A stretch of DNA of 22,266 nucleotides. Origin: a virus. Each line of letters begins with the position of its first letter. Position 1 is the stretch's first letter. A program made the translations under genes and the position numbers. Below the pieces are notes generated by a model. That model did not search any database and was not told where the DNA came from. It worked only from the letters and a program-made list of their open reading frames with translations. The stretch is from the IMG/VR virus record IMGVR_UViG_3300025547_000284, positions 1 through 22,266 of that record; one strand, written 5' to 3'. This document shows positions 1 to 9,100 of the stretch, piece after piece.

Positions 1-62
1 AAATAAGAACTGAATTAGTCATATTGAATTACGAACCAAAAGAACAATTCCAATTGTTTTAG
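1..62 (+). CDS. 3' end of an unidentified gene (partial)
   Basis: The third reading frame is open from the first bases of the window to a TAG at 60-62 and encodes a tail of 19 residues ending NYEPKEQFQLF. The stop lies 11 bases before the next start, and the next gene's ribosome binding site begins within that stop, as expected for neighbours in one operon. The product cannot be identified from so little sequence. The final five residues, QFQLF, resemble the QxxLF sliding-clamp-binding pentapeptide often found at the very C-terminus of replication and repair proteins. That is suggestive only. The gene would belong to the replication operon that follows. Confidence 0.5.
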   Translation, partial: IRTELVILNYEPKEQFQLF

Positions 63-73
63 AAAGGAATAGT

Positions 74-970
74 ATGAGAGCAGTATGCCCAAGTTGTGCA
101 TCATCGCATACAAGAAAAAAAGGAATAAGAAGAAACCAGCAGAGATGGACCTGTAATGAATGTAGGAGGCAGTTTACAGCTCCAATTGATTATACAGAAT
201 ATGGATTCCCAAAGATACTGTTGTTTGATGTTGAAACAAGCTTCTATCACTTTGTAGGGTGGGGAACATATAAACAATACATTCAACACTACCAGATAAC
301 AAAGCATCAGTACATAATTAGTTGGGCCGCTAAGTGGTTATACGATGAAAATGTACAATCAGATGTTGTAACACCAAAAGAATCTAAAAATAGAGATGAT
401 AAAAGAATACTGAAATCAATCTGGAAGTTGTTGGATGAAGCTGATATAGTTATTGGACACAACGGAGATAGGTTTGATTTAAGAAAGCTTCGTTGGAGAT
501 TCATATCAGAAGATATGCAACCGCCAAGTCCATTCAGGGTGATTGATACATTAAAGATTGCAAGACGAGAGTTCTTCGCGCCTTCATATAAACAAGATTT
601 CCTTACAAAATACTTTCATTTACAAAATAAGCTTGAAACAAATTTCCAACTATGGAAAGATTGTGAAGCTGGTATATCAGAGAAATTGGAAGAGATGGTT
701 GAGTACAACCGACATGATGTAATGGGATTAGAAGAATTGTATTTAAAGATAAGACCATATATCCATAATCATCCTAACTTAGGTGTGTTAATGGATAAAG
801 ATGTTTGTTCGACTTGTGGAGCAGATGATATAATAGAAACAAATTCTGAGTATATTACATCAGCAAATAAGTTTCCAGTATATCGTTGTAACAGTTGTAA
901 GACACCATACATTAGACATAAGAAAAATTCTAATGAAGATGGAACAAACATAAGGAGCGTTTCTAGCTAA
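74..970 (+). CDS. DEDDy 3'-5' exonuclease (RNase H fold) flanked by two zinc ribbons
   Basis: Predicted 298-residue nuclease of the DnaQ-like/DEDD superfamily that would remove nucleotides from 3' ends, for proofreading or processing of DNA. The three exonuclease motifs are visible: Exo I LLFDVETS (D52, E54), Exo II IGHNGDRFD (D135) and Exo III YNRHD (Y211, D215). The Y-x3-D spacing places it in the DEDDy class. The N-terminus carries CPSC...CNEC (C5, C8, C27, C30), a zinc ribbon like those in front of some transposases. A second CSTC...CNSC set (C245, C248, C272, C275) closes the protein. No polymerase palm domain follows, so it is a stand-alone exonuclease, possibly a proofreading subunit or a YprB-like nuclease. 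The start is supported by AGAAAGGA five bases upstream. It is followed 18 bases later by the helicase gene. The fold assignment is secure; the in vivo substrate is inferred. Confidence 0.82.
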   Translation: MRAVCPSCASSHTRKKGIRRNQQRWTCNECRRQFTAPIDYTEYGFPKILLFDVETSFYHFVGWGTYKQYIQHYQITKHQYIISWAAKWLYDENVQSDVVTPKESKNRDDKRILKSIWKLLDEADIVIGHNGDRFDLRKLRWRFISEDMQPPSPFRVIDTLKIARREFFAPSYKQDFLTKYFHLQNKLETNFQLWKDCEAGISEKLEEMVEYNRHDVMGLEELYLKIRPYIHNHPNLGVLMDKDVCSTCGADDIIETNSEYITSANKFPVYRCNSCKTPYIRHKKNSNEDGTNIRSVSS

Positions 971-975
971 AACTG

Positions 976-982
976 AAAGGAG
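976..982 (+). promoter_or_regulatory. Shine-Dalgarno sequence that fixes a TTG start
   Basis: AAAGGAG lies six bases before the TTG at 989. No ATG or GTG is as well placed, so this site decides the helicase start. Confidence 0.75.
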
Positions 983-988
983 TATATA

Positions 989-2323
989 TTGACAAATTTA
1001 AAAGTAGCTCCGTCGAGCAAGAATGCGGAAGAGTCAGTACTTGGATGCATTCTACTTGATGGAGTTTCTATTTATGAGAAAGTAGCAGCATGGATAAGAG
1101 ATGAAGATGCATTTTATTATAAAGATAATCAAACAGTATGGAAAGCAATAAAAGAAATATATAAATCAGGAGAACCGATTGATGTCATAACAGTAACCAA
1201 CAAAGTAAAAGATACAAGTCCCGATGAAACAATGGGATACTTCATTACTGGATTACCAATGGAAGTAGCAACGACAGCAAATGCAGAGTATCATGCGAAA
1301 ATAATATGGGAAAGACATATACAAAGAGAAGCAGCGAAGACAGCAAATAAATTATACAAAACAAGTTTCACAGATTATGAAAAATTAGATACTACATTAC
1401 AACAACACAGTAGATTAATAGATGAACTAAAGGATTTACAACCTTCTAAGAAGACAGACATAGATGTTATCATAAGTAATACTATTTCCAACTTGAAAAA
1501 CAGTAGTAACATCATACCTTTCGGTCTCCAACAACTCGACTATCCTGCCGGGGGAATGACAAGAAAGGAAGTTACTGTCTTAGGTGGTAGACCTGGACAT
1601 GGAAAGACTACATTAGCTATAAATATCGTAAGAAGTTTAATCGCTCAAGGATATAAGGTAATGTTATTCAATAGAGAGATGTCGAATGAAGAAGTAATGA
1701 AGAAAATTATTATTATGGAAAGTAAAGATATTGAATATTCAAAGATTAGAAAGAATAAATTAACTGATGAAGAAATAACTGAAGTTGAATTGTTAAGTGA
1801 AAAAATAGATAAGAAATATAAAAATCTTATAATGTATGATAACATAAGAAAACTTAGTGAAGCGATGCTTGAAATATCTAGATACAAACCAGATGTAATA
1901 TTAGATGATTATATACAGTTAATACAAGTAGATGATATAGAAGAAAGAAGATTCCAAATAGAAAGTATAATGTATGAGTATAAATGGATATGTAAGAAAG
2001 AAAATTGCAGTGCAATATTAGTATCACAATTAAACAGAGAAATTGAAAAGAGAATAGACCCTAAACCAAGACTAAGTGATTTCGCAGAGTCAGGTGTAAT
2101 AGAACAAACAGCAGAGACAGCAATCATGCCGTTCTATGGGTGGAACTTTGATAATGAATCACATGATAGATATGAAATAGAAATAATAGTACCTAAGAGT
2201 AGATATGGAACAATAGGAACTTATGTTATGGGCTTTAATGGAAACAGATGTAAGTTTTACTTTGATAGAGATGATGCGAAGAATGATATTGATATCAATA
2301 CTAAAAGGAAAGTGCCATTTTAA
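989..2323 (+). CDS. dnaB: DnaB-type replicative DNA helicase
   Basis: Hexameric 5'-3' helicase of the DnaB family that unwinds duplex DNA at the phage replication fork using ATP. Residues 8-110 form the DnaB N-terminal helical domain (NAEESVLGCILLD...). The RecA-like motor follows: Walker A GRPGHGKT (200-207), Walker B VILDDYIQLI (303-312), the SQLNR motif (346-350), the DFAESGVIEQ segment (364-373) and the basic VPKSRYGTIG segment near the C-terminus. The length of 444 residues is normal for the family. It starts at TTG with a good Shine-Dalgarno sequence. It sits between an exonuclease and a resolvase, which fits a replication operon. No primase domain is fused to it and no primase gene is visible nearby, so priming must come from the host or from genes outside the window. 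Confidence 0.93.
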   Translation: MTNLKVAPSSKNAEESVLGCILLDGVSIYEKVAAWIRDEDAFYYKDNQTVWKAIKEIYKSGEPIDVITVTNKVKDTSPDETMGYFITGLPMEVATTANAEYHAKIIWERHIQREAAKTANKLYKTSFTDYEKLDTTLQQHSRLIDELKDLQPSKKTDIDVIISNTISNLKNSSNIIPFGLQQLDYPAGGMTRKEVTVLGGRPGHGKTTLAINIVRSLIAQGYKVMLFNREMSNEEVMKKIIIMESKDIEYSKIRKNKLTDEEITEVELLSEKIDKKYKNLIMYDNIRKLSEAMLEISRYKPDVILDDYIQLIQVDDIEERRFQIESIMYEYKWICKKENCSAILVSQLNREIEKRIDPKPRLSDFAESGVIEQTAETAIMPFYGWNFDNESHDRYEIEIIVPKSRYGTIGTYVMGFNGNRCKFYFDRDDAKNDIDINTKRKVPF

Positions 2324-2328
2324 AAGTA

Positions 2329-2592
2329 GTGAAGTTAGAAGAGTTTACAGATAAGTTAGCAACAATCCAAGCTGATGAGCATCTCACAATAGAGACGACT
2401 ATCGACATTAAACAGAAGATAGTTGATACTAAAAAGTTGTGGGATTGCTCATCTAGTGAACTTGATAATATATTAGATGAGTACAGGAAAAAGTATATGG
2501 AAAGTAAAACCGAGAAAGTAGTAACGTATCGGTCTAAGTATAGACATAAGAAAAGTAAAAATAAATATTCAGCTAGGAAGGATTGGGAGTAA
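2329..2592 (+). CDS. Small basic protein of unknown function
   Basis: An 87-residue protein starting at GTG, five bases after the helicase stop, and ending in a TAA that overlaps the ATG of the resolvase gene by one base. I recognise no family. The first 55 residues look helical and mixed in charge. The last 35 residues are strongly basic (KYRHKKSKNKYSARK), which suggests nucleic-acid contact. There is no signal peptide, membrane segment or cysteine pair. The ribosome binding site is weak: AAAGGAA lies about 18 bases upstream inside the helicase gene, so translation probably depends on coupling to the helicase. Its place suggests an accessory replication or recombination role, but this is inference from position only. 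Confidence 0.7.
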   Translation: MKLEEFTDKLATIQADEHLTIETTIDIKQKIVDTKKLWDCSSSELDNILDEYRKKYMESKTEKVVTYRSKYRHKKSKNKYSARKDWE

Positions 2593-3041
2593 TGATTATA
2601 ATAGGTATTGACCCTGGAGCAAAAGGTGGAGTAGCAATATACGATGAAGCTAAAGATAAGATGATACTACATAAATGTCCAGAGACACCAAAAGAAATGG
2701 CAGCTATAATAAATACAGCTAGAGTTAAAGATAAGAATACTTTTTGTGTGATAGAGAAGGTTCATGCTTTCCCTACAGATGCAAGAAGTAGTGCGTTTAA
2801 ATTCGGATGTAACTTTGGTAAATGGTTAGGGATACTTGGAGCATATGATATTCCAACACTAGAAGTTACGCCTCAAGCATGGATGAAGCCACTCCAGCCT
2901 CTTTCAAAAATAAAAACAGAAAGGAAAAATCAGTTGAAACAAATAGCAATTAATTTATTCCCAGAGAATAAGATTACATTGAGTACAAGTGATGCAGCTT
3001 TAATGGTAGTTTGGTATGTAAACAATGAAAATGATAATTAA
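2592..3041 (+). CDS. RuvC-like Holliday-junction resolvase
   Basis: Predicted 149-residue endonuclease with the RNase H fold that cuts four-way or branched DNA, resolving replication and recombination intermediates before packaging. The RuvC pattern is clear: MIIIGIDPGAKGG at the N-terminus (D7), VIEKVHAF in the middle (E55) and SDAALMVVWY near the C-terminus (D134), giving the acidic metal-binding set. The length is typical of compact RuvC-like phage resolvases. I chose the ATG at 2592 because GGGAG at 2585-2589 precedes it and it overlaps the upstream TAA as TAATG. A TTG nine bases upstream would add three residues but lies in front of that Shine-Dalgarno sequence. It may serve in place of a T7-type endonuclease I. 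Confidence 0.85.
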   Translation: MIIIGIDPGAKGGVAIYDEAKDKMILHKCPETPKEMAAIINTARVKDKNTFCVIEKVHAFPTDARSSAFKFGCNFGKWLGILGAYDIPTLEVTPQAWMKPLQPLSKIKTERKNQLKQIAINLFPENKITLSTSDAALMVVWYVNNENDN

Positions 3042-3262
3042 TGACTAAAAATAAAATAGTTTTAACAGAAGAAATATTAAGTGAATTATCAGATATTATA
3101 AAGAGTGGTGCTGAGTTAGAAAATAAAGGTAAAGAGATAAGATTAAGAGCTGAAAATGTATTGGCATCTTTTGCGACTTATGGTGTAGAGATACCTAGTA
3201 AAAGAAATAAAAGATTATTAAAAGATATGAAGAGAACTTCCGCCTGGACTCCTCTTAATTAA
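3041..3262 (+). CDS. Small protein of unknown function, last gene of the replication operon
   Basis: A 73-residue protein whose ATG overlaps the resolvase TAA by one base (TAATG), so its translation is probably coupled. I recognise no family. The first 45 residues are predicted helical with alternating acidic and basic residues (LTEEILSELSDIIKSGAELENKGKEIRLRAENVL), and the C-terminus is basic (SKRNKRLLKDMKR). It has no cysteine and no membrane segment. It could be a small regulator or an accessory factor. It ends about 20 bases before the convergent terminator hairpin, which makes it the final gene of this transcription unit. Confidence 0.7.
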   Translation: MTKNKIVLTEEILSELSDIIKSGAELENKGKEIRLRAENVLASFATYGVEIPSKRNKRLLKDMKRTSAWTPLN

Positions 3263-3271
3263 TCATCAGGC

Positions 3272-3304
3272 AAAAAAGAGAGGGGGTTTCGGCCCCCTTT
3301 TTTT
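3272..3304. terminator. Bidirectional intrinsic terminator between convergent operons
   Basis: A six-pair stem AGGGGG / CCCCCT encloses the loop TTTCGG (3281-3298). It is followed on the plus strand by seven T residues (3298-3304) and preceded by six A residues (3272-3277), so both transcripts would end in a G/C hairpin plus a U-rich tail. It is the only strongly GC-rich hairpin I noticed in this AT-rich window. It lies exactly where the plus-strand operon (ending 3262) meets the minus-strand operon (ending 3303). The T tract overlaps the stop codon of the 932-residue gene. Confidence 0.88.
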
Positions 3305-6101
3305 AGCTCCAAGTTCCTCTGTCAAAGCCACCTTGATATCCTTTTTGGTGAGCTAGTGATAATAGTCTTGTATTATATCTAGATAAAGAACCTTTTAGTG
3401 GTTGTAAATCAGCTGAATAAGCTTTTTGACTATTCACTATATTTGAAAGCCATTCATTTGAACCAACATTCTCAGCTCCTTGTATTCTCCTGCCATCTTT
3501 TGATAGATTTTTTAGAGATTCTAATACTATATCTTTCTTCTTAGGTTTTTTCTTTAGAGGTTTAGGTTCAGCATATGCAGGAGTTGGTAGACCAACAGCC
3601 TTAGCAACCACAGCCTTCTTCTCTTTCATTTCTTTGTCTGGGAATAGACCTAATTCTATTTGAGCTAATGTACCAAGACCAGCACCGTTATACATACGAG
3701 GCCAAATAACATAGAGTTGTCTTGCTACTTCTGTGTTTAATGTTCTTACAGCATCATATACTCTATCAGAGTCACGGGAATCAGCGTAGTCTTGATATCC
3801 AGCTAAATAACCTAACCAACTATGTTCATCTAATTCACCATTGGACATTAAATCGTATAGACCAAATACATTACCCATAGTAACGATATCACCAACGAAA
3901 GGTCCACCTACAGTTCCAATTATAGGACCTTTACCAAAGAAAGCTCTCTTCTTAACTTCTTCATCTTCACTAAAGGCGTCAGCGAAGTTTTGATATCTTT
4001 CATAAGTATCGTGCTGTATAAGATTACCTACATCTGTATTTGTCAGAGGTGATAGTATACCATATAAGAATGAGTATAACATTCCTAACCTATAAAGTCT
4101 AAAAGCTTCTGGACTCCCCCAGTCTCCAGCAACTATACTGTCTTTACCTCTAGTAGCTATCTTGTGTTGGTAGTTCCAAAAATTAACACTATATGTCATA
4201 AACTGACCTAATATAGAACCAGCTGGTGTTCTTAAAACTTTTGGCTTTGCAAACCCAGAATATTCATAGTGAAGTTCTTTTACCATATTGGCTGCAAAGT
4301 TTGAAGACCTTTTTGTTATTAAATTCTGTATATAATCATTTATATCTGTATCTTTATCGAGCTTACCTTCTTTTATTGCCCTAGTAACATCTCGTTCAAT
4401 CATACCAGCGTTGTTATTTAACTGTTGATGCCTCAGTGCAAATGCCATTTTAAATGTTAACTGTCTGTTGACTTTATTCTCAACCCACCTCATTGGCTTA
4501 GCTGTTGTTGATGCAAATTTTTCAAGACCTTCTGAAAATTTCCTAGATGTACTGTCATATTTATATGTAAGTACTTCTTTCCCGTTTATCTTTGATGTCG
4601 CTACATCTGGAAACAAACCTAATGTATTTGTAAGTTCACGAGCTTCAGCAAAATAAACACCATGCTTTTTAGCCTCAACGTCAGCTAAAGCCCTTATATT
4701 AGCAGTATCTAAATATTGAGAAGAATCTCTCATCCCCTTTACACCAAAGTAAACATAGTTTTGTAATGACTGAGTTGCATTTCTCGCAGCTCCTCTTAGA
4801 TTTAAACCAAGTTTAGACATAAACTGCCAAGCTGTAACATTTCTAGTAGCAGCTCTCCAAAATGATGATTTAACATTCAATCCTAACATAGTTGCATGAG
4901 TATCATAAAGATAATCTATATAAAATTGAGACTGATGGTCTGCCTCATCTGGAGACATTTCGCCTATCTTTCTTATACCTTGCAATAGCTTAGCCGAAGT
5001 TGTCCCAGCGAAGTTAAACATCGTTATATTTCTAATATAGTTATCCATTACACCAATGACATCTTTATTATGTCTAGCCATATCTCCATATTTAGCCTCT
5101 AAAGCATGCTTTGATAGATTAAGTTCATCAATAAGTATCTCACTCATGTTTGCAACATAGTCATTTACTTTTGTTAAATCTTTTTTCTCTAAAGTACTAG
5201 ATTTTTCATATATAGATTCTTGAACAGCTTTCATAGTAGGAAACATTCTAAGCACTTCAGTTGGAAAATAATTCTTCCTCTGCTTTAAATTACTTTGTAT
5301 CTTTCTCATGTTGCCTAACATTTCTGTATAAGCACCACCAGTTAATTCATTGGCTTCTGATATAGCTTCTATATGAAATCTTAAACCATTTTTTAAATCT
5401 CTATACAGTTTAGGACTTATACTTTTCCACTCGCTTGCTATGTCTGAGAATATGCCATACTTTTTTAGTTCTTTCCTTACTAAATCAGGGTCTCTTAATA
5501 CATCATTAGCTAATTCAAATATTTCAAACTGAGTATCTTTGGATAGGTCAGCTAATTCTTTTTTATAATAATCTTCTGCTGATTTCCATCCATCATTTTG
5601 CATTTTCTCTTGATATGTATTATACTTTTTCTGAAGTTCTTTATGAGCTTTGTTCATAGTTTTAAACCCACTTTTACGGCTCAATCCAAGCAGTCTAGAC
5701 TTTTCACCAAGTTTCTTTACAATACTATTAAAAACACTTTGGTAATCATCTCTATGGCCTTGAAATTGCTGATGAGATTTCATAAAAAATCTATAAGCAT
5801 CTCTAGCTGGCATATTATTAGCTAAAACAACCTCAGGTAAATAAAATAATTCAGCAAACTTTCCTGTTCTTTTTGTAAACCCTTTCTCTACTTTATCAAT
5901 TCTTTTACTTATAACCTTAAGTTCTGCGATTGATGGCGTCTCACCATAATCAAAATCTTTTCTAGTTGTTGACCACCACAGTTGTTTTAAATATCCATAG
6001 CTATCTTTTCCAAGATTCTTAGATATGATTCCACCTTTTTTGAACCATTTATCTATTACTTTTTCACCTAACTCTAATGCCTTTGGGTCACAACGTGCCA
6101 T
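3303..6101 (-). CDS. Large virion-associated protein, probably ejected with the DNA
   Basis: A 932-residue protein, last in the virion operon, placed 16 bases after the giant polymerase gene with AAAGGAA as its ribosome binding site. I do not recognise a named family with certainty. Residues 1-350 are charged and helical. Around residues 665-690 a hydrophobic stretch (RLGMLYSFLYGILSPLTN) occurs, and around 724-749 a glycine-rich hydrophobic one (GPIIGTVGGPFVGDIVTMG), both of which could enter a membrane. A lysine-rich linker (KPLKKKPKKK) lies near residue 845, followed by a charged C-terminal domain. Large proteins of this composition at the end of tail operons are usually internal virion proteins injected into the host, as T7 gp15/gp16 are, where they help span the envelope. 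This role is inferred from size, hydrophobic segments and position. There are no visible catalytic motifs. Confidence 0.65.
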   Translation of the reverse strand: MARCDPKALELGEKVIDKWFKKGGIISKNLGKDSYGYLKQLWWSTTRKDFDYGETPSIAELKVISKRIDKVEKGFTKRTGKFAELFYLPEVVLANNMPARDAYRFFMKSHQQFQGHRDDYQSVFNSIVKKLGEKSRLLGLSRKSGFKTMNKAHKELQKKYNTYQEKMQNDGWKSAEDYYKKELADLSKDTQFEIFELANDVLRDPDLVRKELKKYGIFSDIASEWKSISPKLYRDLKNGLRFHIEAISEANELTGGAYTEMLGNMRKIQSNLKQRKNYFPTEVLRMFPTMKAVQESIYEKSSTLEKKDLTKVNDYVANMSEILIDELNLSKHALEAKYGDMARHNKDVIGVMDNYIRNITMFNFAGTTSAKLLQGIRKIGEMSPDEADHQSQFYIDYLYDTHATMLGLNVKSSFWRAATRNVTAWQFMSKLGLNLRGAARNATQSLQNYVYFGVKGMRDSSQYLDTANIRALADVEAKKHGVYFAEARELTNTLGLFPDVATSKINGKEVLTYKYDSTSRKFSEGLEKFASTTAKPMRWVENKVNRQLTFKMAFALRHQQLNNNAGMIERDVTRAIKEGKLDKDTDINDYIQNLITKRSSNFAANMVKELHYEYSGFAKPKVLRTPAGSILGQFMTYSVNFWNYQHKIATRGKDSIVAGDWGSPEAFRLYRLGMLYSFLYGILSPLTNTDVGNLIQHDTYERYQNFADAFSEDEEVKKRAFFGKGPIIGTVGGPFVGDIVTMGNVFGLYDLMSNGELDEHSWLGYLAGYQDYADSRDSDRVYDAVRTLNTEVARQLYVIWPRMYNGAGLGTLAQIELGLFPDKEMKEKKAVVAKAVGLPTPAYAEPKPLKKKPKKKDIVLESLKNLSKDGRRIQGAENVGSNEWLSNIVNSQKAYSADLQPLKGSLSRYNTRLLSLAHQKGYQGGFDRGTWS

Positions 6102-6117
6102 AATTAATTTCCTTTAT

Positions 6118-9100
6118 TTAACATCCCATTATATTGTCTCTGAAGACTTGTTTAGCTTGTTCTCCAGTCTCTACATTTCTCTCTATAGGACTACCAAATG
6201 GATTCATATCAATACTGGATACCTTATCTTTTACAAGCATATTCTTTTCAGATAAATCACCAAACCATATCTTACCATCTTTCTTAACACTATCATAATA
6301 CCCTTTTAAATCTTTTACATTTTCTAATTTGCCTCTACTATTCAATACTTTATTAGGCATAAAATAAAATCTAGCCATATTTTTAATATCCAATAGTTGG
6401 TCAATCTTAGCTGGGGCTCCTTTTAATGATAGATAATCAAGAGATAAGTCTCCAGTAACTCCATATAATAATTTCATCTCAGGGTTTAAATCTTGTATTG
6501 TTTCTATTTCACCTTTATCTATAGCTTTAAATACATCACCAGCTTCTTTTATCATATCAGCATTACTGGAGCCAGAATACAATGATTCACTTGTTGCAAA
6601 TATAGAAGAACCTATATCATCACCACCAAGAGCAGCTTTAAGTCTTTCTTCTCCACTCATCTTACTAACATCTTGTCTTGGTGACTCTTGATTATACAAA
6701 GCTCTCATTTTATCTGTGAATGATTCAGCTAATTCTCTGATTAACAGTTGTCTTTTATCAACCAATAAATCTGTTTGCCTACCAGATAAACCAGCTTCTT
6801 TAGCAGTTTGTCTAGCTATAGGTATATCTAATATTTCTGGGTTTGTAGATAAGAAATTCATACCCAATGTAATATATTTAATTTGTTTATCTATCTTAGA
6901 GAACCCTGGTAGAAAATGCTTTTGGTGGTAAGTAGCTGTCATACCATCTGGTTCAGGTGTCATAAACTTTAGTATCCAGAGATTGCCAAGACCATCTTCC
7001 ATATCATTCCATCTGCCCCATTCTGTTCTCATATATCTCATAATGTCAGCTTGTACAATATCTTCTCTCTCATGAGGAGCGTAATCTCTATGCTCAAACC
7101 AACTTGACCACTTTTTACCTAACTCTCTCCTAGCTTCGGATACACTAATCTCAAACGCTTCTGAATAAGGAACTGTTCTTGGGTCTAACATAAACCCTGT
7201 CTTCTCAGCAAGTGTTCTATGCCACATAACCATCTGAGCATAATCATTACTACTGATACCTTTTATTTCAATAGCTAATTTATTATTCTGCCAAGTAGAA
7301 GCAACAATCCTTCTCATGTTATTTCTTATCCACTCTTGTCTTTGATTTACATACCTACCAGTCTGCTCAGGTCCAATGCTTTGTTTTTTACCATATTTAA
7401 TATTCCCTTTAGTATCTTTATACATAGTAACAAGGTCAACAGGCAATCCTTTAACGATTGATTGCATTAACTGTCTTCTAATAGTTTTTGCTATTGGTAT
7501 AGTAGCTGATTCATCAAGTAATATCTTATCATTTACACTATCTCTTACTCCTTGCAGCCTATTAACTCTATCTCCAAGCCAAGATTCTAAGTTTTCATCA
7601 TTATATCTCTTAGCTCTTTTAAGACCAGACTTAGCTGAAACAATCTTCCTATCTAGAATATTTAAAAATTCAAAATTCTCAGCATCCTTTTTAATAGAGT
7701 TTACTATTTTTCTTACAACAGCATCTGTCTCATTACCTTTATCTACATAATCACTCCATATATCATTAAAAGCTTCTTCACTTTTATCGTGAGATTTATA
7801 TGGTTCTTCTAATCCCATTCTATCAACTGATGCCGATGACCATACAGACCTATCAAATGGTAATAACTCTGAACCTAAATTGCTTACTCGTTCACCTCGC
7901 CTAGCAACCTTTGGGAGTCTAGCATCTTGCAACCCAAATATTGAAACAGGTTTTTTACCACCAGTAGCATCTGAATAAAAATATTTAGCATAATCTTTAA
8001 ACTTATATTTTGGGTTTCTTCCCATAGCTCTTAATACATAAGCTTCAAGATTTAACATAGAATCACTATATGTATCGTATCCAGTTATAAATGACTCATA
8101 ATTAACTCTTTTAGATTCTCCAGCTTCATATGTATCAGTAGCTAATTGTAAGAATCCTTTATAAGGTTGAAGTGAAGCTATTATAATATCTTGTTCTACA
8201 GGTTTTATTTTTTCTGATTGGAATTGTTCTTTGCCTTTAGAGTCCCTTACAAGAACTCCTTTTTCAAATAAACCTCGATATTCTGTTTCGATTGTATTCC
8301 CATTCTTATCTTCAACTTTTACAGTTAAACCTTCTTTGCCAAATAATATATCTCTATAATAATCAGAAAAGTCTTCTTCTGTAAACCCATCTTTTGAATC
8401 TACAATTCTTTGAATATCATCTGTAGTTTTTATCTCAGCTTCCATCATTCTATCTGGATTAATTCTTATAACTGATTTAGGCTCTCCTGGTAGAGTAGGC
8501 AAAGTTATATTATAGCCTCTCTCGCCATCTTCGCCTCTATAATGCTTCATAAATTGAAAGACTCTTTTAATCTTTACAACTTCACCTCTCTTTTTTGAAG
8601 ATACTTGTGAATCAAAGTTATATTTTCTTAGGCTAGATGGATTAAGTAAATCAAGTTCTCTTATAGATGTTGGGTCTGATGTATTAACAACTGATTTAAC
8701 ATCAGGAGCCATCTTATCCCAAGCGTTTAATATTTCAGTTGGAGTATCCCACCAATAATTTAATTTATCATAATCATGGTCAGCTTCTAATCTTGTCCAT
8801 AAATCAACAGTATTTAATCTAGCAAAGTTTCCATCAACAAAACCTTTTATACCAGCTATAACTTTATCAGATGAACGAGTAGAAGGCGTTCTTTGAAATA
8901 CACCAGCAACTTCAACAGTTATATTCTTATCCATAAATGTATTTAAATCTTTTACCCAATCAACTAACCTACCTAATTGATGTTCCCTTTTACCTCCAAA
9001 TACAAAACCTTCTACATTACCTTTCATTTTTGCATTTAGCTTAGCTTGCTCTTTAGTTTTTATATATACTTGGCCTCTTTGACCTTTGCTAATATCATTT

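Noticed and set aside
2583-2591. TTG start for the resolvase
   Set aside because: It would add three residues (MGV) ahead of the normal N-terminal beta strand and lies in front of, not after, the GGGAG site that serves the ATG at 2592.
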